Assembly: GCF_003865345.1 (NCBI RefSeq)
Contig: NZ_RMVE01000006.1
Location: forward strand, 62,001-126,000
DNA length: 64,000 nt
From: Nonlabens xiamenensis
GTDB lineage: Bacteria; Bacteroidota; Bacteroidia; Flavobacteriales; Flavobacteriaceae
Direction: 5' to 3'
The notes under the pieces were generated by a model. It saw only the letters and a program-made list of their open reading frames with translations, had not been told where the DNA came from and searched no databases. Position numbers and translations under genes: made by a program. Positions 52,319 to 60,857 of this stretch are shown piece after piece (the stretch's first letter is position 1; the number at the start of each line of letters is the position of its first letter).

Positions 52319-53156
52319 GGGTAAGTTTCAGAAACCGTGGATCCGTTTTTATTCAATGGATGCAGGGGTTGCTGAATTTTATCCACTATACCCATCACAA
52401 AGACTTAAGCGTCAATGGCGTATCAATACACTAAAAGAGCAGCACAAAAACAAAAGTGAATGCCCTGTATTGGCACTAAAAGAGACGTTTGACAACCTAA
52501 AAATGAAAGACAATGGTATCAAGGAGCATGCAGCAACATGCCCTGCTATCACTGCTGTCATGGATAGTGGTTGGATTTTGCCTGCACCTGCCGACTTTGC
52601 TATTAGACCTGACCCTGAGAAAGGGACATTTCAATGGGTAACTAGACAGTTATTTGTCGGTGGTAAGTATGTTACGTCTCACATTGAGAGACAGACTGAA
52701 GGTATGCGTGATCTAGTAAATAAAGCACAACCTACCTTAGGGCAGGTAGTCAAACTAGAGACACCTTGGAGAGTTATGGCACATCCTGATATTGTGCTAT
52801 TACAGATTCCAGTATCATATAGTGACGACAAACGTTTCTCAGCACCAACTGGGATCGTAGATCCGTCTTACTCATATGAGATTAATGTGCAATTATTTTG
52901 GCACGCAATGGAGGGAGACCACATTGTTGAAGCGGGCACACCATTATGTCAATGGATTCCTATTCCACGGAAATGGTTGGACACAAAGGAGTTTGATGTT
53001 ATCATTGAGACCGCCAATGATGAAGACTTTAAAGCAGAGCAGATGATGGATTATCTCAAGACGAAATCGTTTATTGAGAATACCAAATTAAATGATCGCA
53101 TTAAAGATCACAAGAAAATTAACTCACTAAATAAAAATCTAAAGAGGTTTGATTAA
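52290..53156 (+). CDS. DUF6065-like protein, 288 aa
   Basis: The middle (PVLALKETFDNLKMKD, then PAITAVMDSGWILPAPADF) and C-terminal part (GTPLCQWIPIPR) resemble DUF6065, which I recall occurring near halogenase and 2OG-oxygenase genes in other phages and bacteria. The barrel-like beta pattern suggests substrate binding. The start may be ATG 52290 or 52296. Recognition is only moderate. Confidence 0.5.
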   Translation: MAMTLWKKIKGKFQKPWIRFYSMDAGVAEFYPLYPSQRLKRQWRINTLKEQHKNKSECPVLALKETFDNLKMKDNGIKEHAATCPAITAVMDSGWILPAPADFAIRPDPEKGTFQWVTRQLFVGGKYVTSHIERQTEGMRDLVNKAQPTLGQVVKLETPWRVMAHPDIVLLQIPVSYSDDKRFSAPTGIVDPSYSYEINVQLFWHAMEGDHIVEAGTPLCQWIPIPRKWLDTKEFDVIIETANDEDFKAEQMMDYLKTKSFIENTKLNDRIKDHKKINSLNKNLKRFD

Positions 53157-53524
53157 TGGAAAGCAAAAACCTTAGTAGTCCCACTACTGAAGATGTCAGT
53201 CTAGAAGAATTGGCAGGAGTATCTCGTGAAGAGGAGCGAGGTCTGTATTGTGATGAGGATGGTAATCCTGTAAAACTCACATATGATCAACTGGTGCAAG
53301 ATTTTTGTGATCAGCATCAAGAAGCAGTTGCAGAGTATAAGAAGATGAGCGAAGCACTAGACAATATGTCTTATTCATCTACTGTTACTCGTGTATCTCT
53401 TGAAGGATTGCAAGAGAAGAAAGATAAACTCAACAAACTACAAGGAGCGGTAGAAGCACTCTATCTCTTTAAAATGCATGTTGACCCCACCATTACAGAT
53501 AAGGATTTTACCTTTGAAGATTAA
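53156..53524 (+). CDS. Coiled-coil hypothetical protein, 122 aa
   Basis: Acidic protein with heptad-like helices. Overlaps the DUF6065-like gene and the oxygenase gene by 1 nt each. Its place inside the enzyme block suggests a scaffold or partner, but function is unknown. Confidence 0.55.
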   Translation: MESKNLSSPTTEDVSLEELAGVSREEERGLYCDEDGNPVKLTYDQLVQDFCDQHQEAVAEYKKMSEALDNMSYSSTVTRVSLEGLQEKKDKLNKLQGAVEALYLFKMHVDPTITDKDFTFED

Positions 53525-54204
53525 TGATTAAATGTGATTATTGGTTTCCTCGTGGCATTTGGCACAAGGAAGACTGTGGACTTGATACAGATCACTTTAA
53601 TGAATTTGCCACTATACATCGTGGAGCGATGTCAGGAAGGGTGGCATCAAATGAAGGTGGTTTCCAGTCATTTGACTGGGGTAGTGAAAGAATGCATACT
53701 CTCGCACCACTCAAGCATCTAACAGAAGTTGTTTATGATGTGGTAGATGTTGCGTGTCAGGATCTAGGTTTTAAAGACTACGCTATGTTGTTAACAAATG
53801 GGTGGTTAAACATAAATGGACCTGGCGATCTCAATCATGTACATTCACATCCTGGTGCAATGTTTGGTGGAGTATATTATTCAAAAGTGCCCCCAAAGTC
53901 AGGTGGTATCACGTTTATGCGTCCTTTTGATGAGTTACATAAGTTTAAATCATGGGGCACAGGACACAACTATGATAATGGTAGCAACCCATTAAACTAT
54001 GAAGTTGCAGCATATGACCCACAACCAGATCAGTTAATTATATTTCCTGCAGACATGTTGCATAAGGTCGAAACAAATAGGAGTAGTGAAGAGAGAATTT
54101 CTTATTCATTCAACATTACATTATACTCTAAGCATATTAATTATGGTAGTATCCAGAAGTCTATCGAATCTTTTAACGACAACGTATCTGAATCGTCTGA
54201 CTGA
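53524..54204 (+). CDS. 2OG-Fe(II) oxygenase-like protein (TIGR02466 type), 226 aa
   Basis: A HVHSHPG motif supplies the proximal ligands (H105, H107, H109) in the NxHxH pattern. The distal H and R lie in FPADMLHKVETNRSSEERISYSFN. This TIGR02466 group hydroxylates unknown substrates. It is the first of five consecutive oxygenase-like genes. Confidence 0.78.
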   Translation: MIKCDYWFPRGIWHKEDCGLDTDHFNEFATIHRGAMSGRVASNEGGFQSFDWGSERMHTLAPLKHLTEVVYDVVDVACQDLGFKDYAMLLTNGWLNINGPGDLNHVHSHPGAMFGGVYYSKVPPKSGGITFMRPFDELHKFKSWGTGHNYDNGSNPLNYEVAAYDPQPDQLIIFPADMLHKVETNRSSEERISYSFNITLYSKHINYGSIQKSIESFNDNVSESSD

Positions 54205-54208
54205 TACG

Positions 54209-54817
54209 ATGACATCGAGGGGTTTCCCTTGGTATTTTTTGCCACATGATGTCACGTTTGGGAGTGGTTATAATTATCAATTTGGTAATATTAATCTCAA
54301 TACTGATGATGTTGATCTGAAGTCAGAACCTAAACGCACAAGTGTTGGATGGACACATGTGTTGTTTCATGATGGACAACCAGTCTCACAATATTATGAT
54401 CTCTTTATTCCTATTGTAGATCATATACAGGACAGGTTAGGACGTGGGACATTTGAGTTGTTTAGACTCAGGTTAGCAATGCTACATCATAATCATTTTG
54501 TGGAGGATTTCAACACACCACACACAGATCATGACAGTAAGCATATGACTGGTATATATTATTTCCACGATAGTGATGGAGATACTATTCTATTCGATCA
54601 ATGTGATGACCCAAATGGTGAGGTCAATAGACGTATCAATGAGATATTCACACAGGATTACACGATAGCAGAGAGAGTCAAACCAGAGAAGAATAAGTTT
54701 GTATTATTTGATGGTAATAGATTTCATGCATCATCTAATCCAAAGATCAATCAGTATAGAATTGTATTGAATTTCAATTTCAGAGGGATGCCAGATGACA
54801 TTCTTACTTCCCCTTAA
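54209..54817 (+). CDS. Prolyl-hydroxylase-like 2OG-Fe(II) oxygenase, 202 aa
   Basis: I start at ATG 54209, just after the preceding stop. The longer frame from 54086 would lie inside the previous gene. The metal triad is visible: H105-T-D107 in THTDHDSKH, and H173 in NRFHASS, with Arg in YRIVLNF for 2OG. This is the P4H/EGL-9 style layout. Confidence 0.75.
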   Translation: MTSRGFPWYFLPHDVTFGSGYNYQFGNINLNTDDVDLKSEPKRTSVGWTHVLFHDGQPVSQYYDLFIPIVDHIQDRLGRGTFELFRLRLAMLHHNHFVEDFNTPHTDHDSKHMTGIYYFHDSDGDTILFDQCDDPNGEVNRRINEIFTQDYTIAERVKPEKNKFVLFDGNRFHASSNPKINQYRIVLNFNFRGMPDDILTSP

Positions 54818-55517
54818 ATTAATGGATAGAAACTGGGATTATGATGTGCCATATTATTATGAGCAGGTCATAGACCAGAAAGAATGCAATGATATATGCT
54901 CATGGAAAGATGTCGAATATTGCCTTAACATGCCCCAATTTTTTGACATCAATGTGGTCAGTAAACATGCTATTCAAAAAATAGATCCACCTAAGTATCC
55001 ACGCTCATGGGCAGCACATCCTTGGGAGGAGAAGGCAGACTTGTTTCAACTATTCAAGGAAGGTCATACATTCATTATTAATAACTATTCATTCAGAAGT
55101 GAGAAGGTGATGGGTATGCTAGATCAATGGTCTAGTATATTCTCAGGTGATAGTCAGTTTCAGATATATTGTGGAAAAGGTAAGTCAAATAGTTTCTATA
55201 TACATGAGGACTTGCCTAATAATTTCATCGTCCAATTAAAAGGAGAGACACATTGGAGAGTATTCAATGAGAGACGTGCAACATTTGTAGCACAAGCAGA
55301 TCCTGGCGATGCACAGGTAGATTATGATAACTTCACACCTGCTATAGATGTTGTGCTAAAGGCAGGGGATGCCCTATACATCCCACCACGTTGTTATCAT
55401 CAAGCACAACCGTCGGAAGAGAGAATATCATTAAGTATTCCATTACATCATTATTCTTTATATCATGCTCACAGCATTACAAGACCAGTCGATTGGAAAT
55501 GGTATAAACTCAATTAA
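54795..55517 (+). CDS. JmjC/cupin_4-type oxygenase-like protein, 240 aa
   Basis: The start at 54795 has GAGGG 7 nt upstream. The protein has H137-E-D139 in SFYIHEDLPNNFIVQL and distal H202 in YIPPRCYHQAQP, the ligand pattern of JmjC/No66/MINA-type hydroxylases, which act on proteins (for example His or Arg residues). Typical length. Overlaps neighbours by 23 nt and 53 nt. Confidence 0.72.
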   Translation: MTFLLPLKLMDRNWDYDVPYYYEQVIDQKECNDICSWKDVEYCLNMPQFFDINVVSKHAIQKIDPPKYPRSWAAHPWEEKADLFQLFKEGHTFIINNYSFRSEKVMGMLDQWSSIFSGDSQFQIYCGKGKSNSFYIHEDLPNNFIVQLKGETHWRVFNERRATFVAQADPGDAQVDYDNFTPAIDVVLKAGDALYIPPRCYHQAQPSEERISLSIPLHHYSLYHAHSITRPVDWKWYKLN

Positions 55518-56175
55518 TCCATACCCATACTTTTTTCGATCACAATATAATCTCTCAGATATATGGAAAGATATCAAGAGAGAGACAGATATATTTCTAG
55601 ACTTTATCGAGAGTCCAGACTCTACCTATCTCAACTCAGCACTAGAGAAGGGTGGAGTATCATCCGTGGGTAGATGTAGAGTTGACCCACCACACGGTTG
55701 GAAGTGTTTTGATGATATGACTAATAATCATATCCCTAGTGTGGTTGATAAAATTTGGGATATGTGGTCACTTAAAGGTGTTTATCGTAACATGACAGAG
55801 AGTTGGATTAATAGACATCCACCGAATGCAACAACGTTAGAGCATCATCATCACAATGTAAACGTTGCAATTTGTGCATACTTAGATGTGCCAGAAGGTA
55901 GTGGTAACCTAGAGATTCTCAATCCTTTTCTTACATATAAGTATGCAGAACCTGTTGATGATGGATATGAAATGCCTAGACAGGATCATTGGATCCAGAT
56001 TCCAGTAAAGACAAATGATATAGTATATTTTCCTGGTTGGTTAAAGCATAGGACAGGGGTAAACAATAGTGATAGCAATAGATATGTAATGACTATGAAT
56101 GTCACAGCATATGGTATGACTAACATCGATAGAGGATATGATGAGTTTAATAATGCTATTGGGTTTGTCGAATGA
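55465..56175 (+). CDS. 2OG-Fe(II) oxygenase-like protein, 236 aa
   Basis: The first ATG lies inside the previous gene (53-nt overlap), and no other start before residue 85 is good. TTLEHHHHNVNVAICAYLD provides the proximal His cluster and DIVYFPGWLKHRTGVNNSDSNRYVMTMNV the distal His and Arg, in the TIGR02466/PF13759 style. A conserved Asp is not obvious, so this may bind iron through a His-rich set or be degenerate. Confidence 0.65.
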   Translation: MLTALQDQSIGNGINSINPYPYFFRSQYNLSDIWKDIKRETDIFLDFIESPDSTYLNSALEKGGVSSVGRCRVDPPHGWKCFDDMTNNHIPSVVDKIWDMWSLKGVYRNMTESWINRHPPNATTLEHHHHNVNVAICAYLDVPEGSGNLEILNPFLTYKYAEPVDDGYEMPRQDHWIQIPVKTNDIVYFPGWLKHRTGVNNSDSNRYVMTMNVTAYGMTNIDRGYDEFNNAIGFVE

Positions 56176-56888
56176 AGCATCCATTAATTAAAATATATGA
56201 CACAGACATATTAGACTCAGATATATGTCGGCAGGCAATAGAGTTACCTTATTATCATGGCAGACAAGATTTGCCACAAACTAATCTAGAAGAGGTAGAT
56301 CTTAGAGGGACATACTACACACATGATTTCTATAGTGTAGATCATCATGGAAGTAAACCTTTTGATCAATGCTCAGGACATCATCTATATCAATGGGTGT
56401 TAGATAGACTCGAAAATTGCTCGCATGTGCCCGTGCCCCCACGGGAGACATTATACTCAGCATATATGAATGTATTGAAACATGGTGATGCACCACGCAT
56501 ACATTGTGATGCACCATACTGGTGTGATAATCAATGCACTATGATTGTTTACTTCAATGAGTATTGGATACCCAACTATGGAGGGGAGACAATATTCTAT
56601 GATGACAAGTTAGATATCGTCCACGCAGTAGTGCCAAAACCTGGCAGAGTGGTCATTTTCGATGGTAGAATACCACACTCAGGACGCACACCTACACCAT
56701 ATTTCTTATGGAATAGATATATGATGGCATTCAAGTATATGGGTATTGAGCAACGTAATGAGTTATTAGATGTTGCTAGTAAACTTAAGCACCCATACAC
56801 AGAGGATGATCTAGGAGTAGCAGGACTCAATCCTAAAAAGGTTAAAGAGTTAATGTATGAGCAAACGCTGTTATTCTGGACAAAGTAG
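56172..56888 (+). CDS. Prolyl-hydroxylase-like 2OG-Fe(II) oxygenase, 238 aa
   Basis: Complete triad H111-C-D113 (RIHCDAPYW), H169 (RIPHSGRTP) and Arg in NRYMMAFKY. GETIFYDD and VIFDGR complete the P4H-like core. Last gene of the oxygenase block. Confidence 0.78.
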   Translation: MKHPLIKIYDTDILDSDICRQAIELPYYHGRQDLPQTNLEEVDLRGTYYTHDFYSVDHHGSKPFDQCSGHHLYQWVLDRLENCSHVPVPPRETLYSAYMNVLKHGDAPRIHCDAPYWCDNQCTMIVYFNEYWIPNYGGETIFYDDKLDIVHAVVPKPGRVVIFDGRIPHSGRTPTPYFLWNRYMMAFKYMGIEQRNELLDVASKLKHPYTEDDLGVAGLNPKKVKELMYEQTLLFWTK

Positions 56889-56920
56889 TTTTTTACTCGT
56901 TATACTAAATAAGATTAACG

Positions 56921-57115
56921 ATGGAGATCGACGTGTTTGCTAAAGATGCAATACTAACAGATCACGAGAAGAATCTCGTCAGAAAATGCCTATTCCTCTA
57001 CCAGTCTAAGATGTGGAGAGAATACAACGGTGTCTCAGAAAGTGACCGTGATGCTATTTCAAACATCATTGACAAGTTGCATCTAAAACATGACTATCCC
57101 ACTTATCATAAGTAA
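56921..57115 (+). CDS. Small helical protein, 64 aa
   Basis: Preceded by a TATACT/CTAAATA sequence (56901-56911) that fits either a sigma70 -10 or a late box. Charged helical protein, function unknown. Overlaps the next gene by 26 nt. Confidence 0.55.
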   Translation: MEIDVFAKDAILTDHEKNLVRKCLFLYQSKMWREYNGVSESDRDAISNIIDKLHLKHDYPTYHK

Positions 57116-57416
57116 TGCCGATAGGGTTGAATTACGAAACATTATGAAACACCTAGAAGTTGGACGCAAAGCAAAATTTGATGGTCTAGAAGGGACTATT
57201 GAATTTGTTAGTGATGAATACATCACAATATGTGTATCCACTAAACCTAATCCCGAAGGGTCACGACAACCTATGAATAAATGTTGCGTGTGTGTATATC
57301 CTAATCAATGGGGTGATGTAGAAGTAGAGGCAATTAAGCAATATGGTAAGTCATACAAAGGGAAGATAGATGATCATCCTGGAAATGATATGTTACCAGA
57401 GGTTGACAAGAGATAA
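57090..57416 (+). CDS. Hypothetical protein, 108 aa
   Basis: Start uncertain (57090, or Met at 57144). A small beta barrel-like core (VGRKAKFDGLEGTIEFVSDEYITICVS), with a Cys pair in NKCCVCVYP. Its last codons contain the TTGACA of the next promoter. Confidence 0.6.
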   Translation: MTIPLIISNADRVELRNIMKHLEVGRKAKFDGLEGTIEFVSDEYITICVSTKPNPEGSRQPMNKCCVCVYPNQWGDVEVEAIKQYGKSYKGKIDDHPGNDMLPEVDKR

Positions 57417-57434
57417 TATATGTGATATTATAAT
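57403..57434 (+). promoter_or_regulatory. Sigma70-type promoter for the candidate small RNA
   Basis: TTGACA (57403-57408) is followed after 17 nt by TATTAT (57426-57431), overlapping a TATAAT (57429-57434). Lies at the end of the preceding gene. Confidence 0.65.
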
Positions 57435-57440
57435 TCTGGC

Positions 57441-57526
57441 GAAACAACATTCTTTATTATGTTTGTTTCGTCCCACTATTATGACACTTGAATAACTGAC
57501 CTAGGGGTGCACAGCACCCCATTTTT
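57441..57526 (+). ncRNA. Candidate ~85-nt small RNA
   Basis: Between a good promoter and an intrinsic terminator there is no ORF, only an 8-bp hairpin CGAAACAA/TTGTTTCG (57440-57470) and the terminator hairpin. The helicase downstream has its own TATAAT after the terminator. This looks like an independent small RNA, though an attenuated leader is possible. Confidence 0.4.
57504..57526 (+). terminator. Intrinsic terminator
   Basis: Perfect 7-bp stem GGGGTGC/GCACCCC with an ACA loop, followed by ATTTTT. Confidence 0.9.
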
Positions 57527-57530
57527 GTGT

Positions 57531-57536
57531 TATAAT
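57531..57536 (+). promoter_or_regulatory. TATAAT -10 box before the helicase
   Basis: Just after the terminator, 21 nt before the proposed TTG start at 57558; the leader layout matches other genes in this region (TATAAT, then ~20-30 nt ending in ACAAATAC or similar). Confidence 0.6.
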
Positions 57537-57557
57537 ACGTCTAACGACACAAATACA

Positions 57558-58817
57558 TTGATCACACTTCGCCCACACCAAGCAAGAGCACTAGACGCAA
57601 TGCAAGGTGCTGACAAGGGTCAGGTCATCGTCCCTACAGGTGGTGGCAAGACATTTATCATGATTCAGCACGCTAAGCAGTTGTTAGAAACATTCGATGG
57701 ATATCTAGACAGACCTAAGCATATTGTTGTAGTTGCACCTCGTATCTTACTTGCTCAGCAGTTGTGTGATGATTTCATGCAGCATCTTAAAGGACGTGTA
57801 TGTCATGCTCACTCAGGTGAGACACATTATTACAGCACAACTAAGTCAGCACAGATTGCTAACTTCTTTGAGGGTTGCAAGATGTTATCTGAGAATCTAA
57901 TTACATTCACTACATACCATTCACTTCACAAAGTATTAGATAGTGATGCACCTATTGATGCTATCTATTTCGATGAAGCACACAATAGTGTCACTCGTCA
58001 GTTTTTCCCTAAAGCAATGGCAGCAAGTGCTATTGCTCGTAAGTGTTACTTCTTTACAGCAACACCACGCACAGCAAGAAAGAATGAGGGTATCTTTACT
58101 CGTGGAATGAATAACAAATATGTTTATGGTGATGTATTAGAGTCAGTCCCTGCACCAGAGTTGATTGCTAATGGTAGCATTGTGTCACCTACTATCGTCC
58201 CATTCAATACTGATATGGATTTGGATAGAGACACTATGCACGAGACACAAACAAAAACAGTTATTGATGTGCTAGACACACTTGACGATGAGTCAGCATC
58301 TAAAGTATTGATTGCAGTCCCATCTAGTCGTATTCTAGGTAACATGATCGGACATACTACTCTATTGTCTCAGTTGAGACTCAGAGGTTATGACTACCTA
58401 CATGTTACATCTAAGTATGGTGCATACATCAATGACAAGAAAGTAAACAGAGAAGAGTTTATGACAACTCTATCTGACTGGGGTAAGGATGCTAACAAGA
58501 AATTTATTGTTATGCATTATTCTATTCTTTCCGAGGGTATCAACGTCCACGGTCTTACCCATTGTATTCTATTGAGAAATCTCAATGTTGTATCAATGGC
58601 ACAGACTATCGGACGTGTAATTCGTATGCATAAGGATGACACCCAAGCGATTGCTGAGGGTCGTATTCCTGCAGGTGCATGTCAGTTTTACAAGAAACCA
58701 ACAGGTTACTTGACCGTGCCTATCCATAACAATTATGGTAATGCAGTAGTCAAGAGATTGCAAAGAGTAGTAGATGAGATTTTCGTCAAAGGCATGGCAC
58801 CAACAGCAGTAGTTTAA
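57558..58817 (+). CDS. SF2 DEAH-box helicase (ResIII/UvsW-like)
   Basis: The longest frame begins with GTG inside the terminator hairpin, which cannot be right. I propose TTG at 57558 (MITLRPHQARALDAM), 21 nt after a TATAAT. The 419-residue protein has motif I VPTGGGKT, motif II DEAH in YFDEAHNS, motif III FTATP and motif VI QTIGRVIRM. It may be a UvsW-like branch-migration helicase or another SF2 enzyme. A DNA restriction-type pair lies 200 nt downstream. Confidence 0.85.
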   Translation: MITLRPHQARALDAMQGADKGQVIVPTGGGKTFIMIQHAKQLLETFDGYLDRPKHIVVVAPRILLAQQLCDDFMQHLKGRVCHAHSGETHYYSTTKSAQIANFFEGCKMLSENLITFTTYHSLHKVLDSDAPIDAIYFDEAHNSVTRQFFPKAMAASAIARKCYFFTATPRTARKNEGIFTRGMNNKYVYGDVLESVPAPELIANGSIVSPTIVPFNTDMDLDRDTMHETQTKTVIDVLDTLDDESASKVLIAVPSSRILGNMIGHTTLLSQLRLRGYDYLHVTSKYGAYINDKKVNREEFMTTLSDWGKDANKKFIVMHYSILSEGINVHGLTHCILLRNLNVVSMAQTIGRVIRMHKDDTQAIAEGRIPAGACQFYKKPTGYLTVPIHNNYGNAVVKRLQRVVDEIFVKGMAPTAVV

Positions 58818-58819
58818 TT

Positions 58820-58978
58820 ATGAAAAGGTATCAAATCAAATCTAAGTGGTATTACATATTCTGGGGTGTAGCAACCTTTTCGGTTGTAGCAGGTCAGATA
58901 TATGTTGGTAGTGGTTACAGGCACATGAGTAGGACACTTGAGAAACTGACCACTACATTGCACTACCGTCTTCAATAA
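58820..58978 (+). CDS. 52-aa single-pass membrane protein
   Basis: ATG directly after the helicase stop. Basic N-terminus, one helix (YYIFWGVATFSVVAGQIYVG), basic tail. Function unknown. Confidence 0.55.
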   Translation: MKRYQIKSKWYYIFWGVATFSVVAGQIYVGSGYRHMSRTLEKLTTTLHYRLQ

Positions 58979-58987
58979 CGCTATAAT
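58958..58987 (+). promoter_or_regulatory. Sigma70-type promoter
   Basis: TTGCAC (58958-58963), an 18-nt gap, then TATAAT (58982-58987), 21 nt before the nuclease-like gene. Confidence 0.65.
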
Positions 58988-59008
58988 AAGATCAATCAGA
59001 CAAATACA

Positions 59009-59629
59009 ATGAAACTCAGACCACAAACAGACAACATCCAACTTGCTGAAGCACTCAAGCGTATTGTGCCCCAAGCAATTACACTTACAGAGCAGCGTGT
59101 TGCTAAAGCACTACAGATTTGTAGTGGTGGCAAGAAGAATGATCTAGACACATTCTTTGGTGAGGATAATACAGTTGACAAGACTAAGTTTCTTGCTAAC
59201 ATTTTCAATCCTGCACTAGAGGATGCAGCAAAGACTCTAGGAGTTGACTATATCACAGAGGAGACAGTTGGTTACGATGCTATTCTATTAGATGAAGAGA
59301 TCGAAAACAAAATGTCACTCGGTAGTAGCACATCATCATTTGCTACTGGTAATAACCACAGTAAAACTAAAGTTGATAAGATCTTTTGTGTTAAGTTGAC
59401 ACAAAAAGCAAACGGTTTTCCTGAGGTGTTTGCTTGCTTAGTTGATTTGTCACTTAAGATGAATCCTAATACAGGATGGTCAGATTCAGTCACAAAGACT
59501 GGTAAGAATAACAACGGTTTCTCTACTCTTAAAATCCATAATGAGGATGCTATTTGCATCACACCGATCTATGGTAGAGTGAGAAAAACACAAAAATACG
59601 TCCACACAGTTTATGAAACTATCTCTTAA
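59009..59629 (+). CDS. PD-(D/E)xK nuclease-like protein, possible restriction endonuclease
   Basis: The 206-residue protein has a short strand-turn-strand GYDAILLDEEIENKMS with D90, E99 and K101, matching the D-x(8)-E-x-K metal core of restriction-type nucleases. Size fits a type II enzyme. Its 3' end overlaps a DNA methyltransferase gene by 17 nt, the usual setting of a restriction enzyme. The motif is short and could occur by chance, so this remains a proposal. Confidence 0.45.
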   Translation: MKLRPQTDNIQLAEALKRIVPQAITLTEQRVAKALQICSGGKKNDLDTFFGEDNTVDKTKFLANIFNPALEDAAKTLGVDYITEETVGYDAILLDEEIENKMSLGSSTSSFATGNNHSKTKVDKIFCVKLTQKANGFPEVFACLVDLSLKMNPNTGWSDSVTKTGKNNNGFSTLKIHNEDAICITPIYGRVRKTQKYVHTVYETIS

Positions 59630-60455
59630 TGATACATATCACATGAGTTGTATCGATGGTATGCAACTCATGGATAAAGAAAGTGTTGATCTCGTCGTAA
59701 CGTCACCACCTTACGACGATTTACGCACATATAATGATAGTAGCAAGTGGGACTTTAATGTCTTTAAGGATGTTGCTACTGGTCTAGTCAGAGTGCTCAA
59801 GGATGGTGGTGTTATCATGTGGAATGTTAACGACGCTACTATCAAGGGATCTGAATCAGGATCTAGTTTTCGTCAATGTTTATATTTCATGGATCTCGGT
59901 TTGAGATTACATGACACTATGATCTATGAGAAAACAGGCACAGCATTTGCTAGTGGAGTCCACTCAGTAAGATATACTCAAGTATTTGAGTATTGTTTCA
60001 TACTATCGAAGGGACGTCCAAAAACTATTAATCTTATTCAAGATAAGAAAAACAAGTGGGCAGGGATTACATCATGGGGTGATGCTACATCACGCAAGAA
60101 GGATGGTAGCACACATAACCCTAATCGTAAAAGTAATGCTATCAAAGAGTGGGGAGTAAGGACAAACATATGGAGAATTAAAAATAGTGGTGGTTTTGGT
60201 CAGTCATCTAAAGCAGCATATAAACATCCTGCTACGATGCCTGAGGAGTTGGCAAGAGGACACATCAAAACATGGTCTGACTGTAATGATGTAGTCCTAG
60301 ACCCATTCATGGGTGCAGGCACAACCGCACAAGTAGCAGTAGAAGAGAATAGGCAATATATTGGATTTGAGATTGATGAAACATATCATAAAATGTGCAT
60401 CGATAGACTCAAACCATTTAAAGATAACCTACTTACAAGACTAGACTATGCTTAA
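59613..60455 (+). CDS. DNA methyltransferase, beta class
   Basis: The 280-residue protein has motif IV TSPPYDD (30-36) followed much later by motif I DPFMGAGTT (230-238), the beta-class order, with a target-recognition region in between. SPPY favours N4-cytosine or N6-adenine methylation. It may protect phage DNA from host or phage restriction. Confidence 0.92.
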   Translation: MKLSLNDTYHMSCIDGMQLMDKESVDLVVTSPPYDDLRTYNDSSKWDFNVFKDVATGLVRVLKDGGVIMWNVNDATIKGSESGSSFRQCLYFMDLGLRLHDTMIYEKTGTAFASGVHSVRYTQVFEYCFILSKGRPKTINLIQDKKNKWAGITSWGDATSRKKDGSTHNPNRKSNAIKEWGVRTNIWRIKNSGGFGQSSKAAYKHPATMPEELARGHIKTWSDCNDVVLDPFMGAGTTAQVAVEENRQYIGFEIDETYHKMCIDRLKPFKDNLLTRLDYA

Positions 60456-60666
60456 AAACAGAGCACTAGTTGTGCCTAAAAGCAATAAGGCACAACAAAT
60501 ATTTGCCAAATACTTAAACAATAAGAATGAGGTTATTGTTGAAGCGATCAAGGGCAATAGAATATTTGTATCGGCACCTGATTATCCTGACTTTTGGTTT
60601 TGGGTCGATAGACTAGAAGGTGGCGATGATGACTGGCAAATCCAACTAATTAATGATCGATTATGA
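60448..60666 (+). CDS. Small hypothetical protein, 72 aa
   Basis: Overlaps the methyltransferase by 8 nt. Basic N-terminal half with a Trp-rich end (DFWFWVDRLEGGDDDWQIQL). Function unknown. Confidence 0.55.
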   Translation: MLKNRALVVPKSNKAQQIFAKYLNNKNEVIVEAIKGNRIFVSAPDYPDFWFWVDRLEGGDDDWQIQLINDRL

Positions 60667-60857
60667 CATTCTTTACTGAGACCAGTAATGCCCCATATGA
60701 TAGGCATCACTATAAAATCATATGCAAAGATAATAGCACAAAAGTGTTGGAATCATGGCAAGAAGTGCAAGAGTTATGGTGGAATAAAAGGATACTTATA
60801 GATAGAATTGAAGTAATCGACAAACCTACGCATAAAGGAGGGAGTGGTTTTGGTTGA
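60663..60857 (+). CDS. Small hypothetical protein, 64 aa
   Basis: 4-nt overlap with the previous gene. Charged alpha/beta peptide ending in a basic GGSGFG tail. Function unknown. Confidence 0.5.
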   Translation: MTFFTETSNAPYDRHHYKIICKDNSTKVLESWQEVQELWWNKRILIDRIEVIDKPTHKGGSGFG

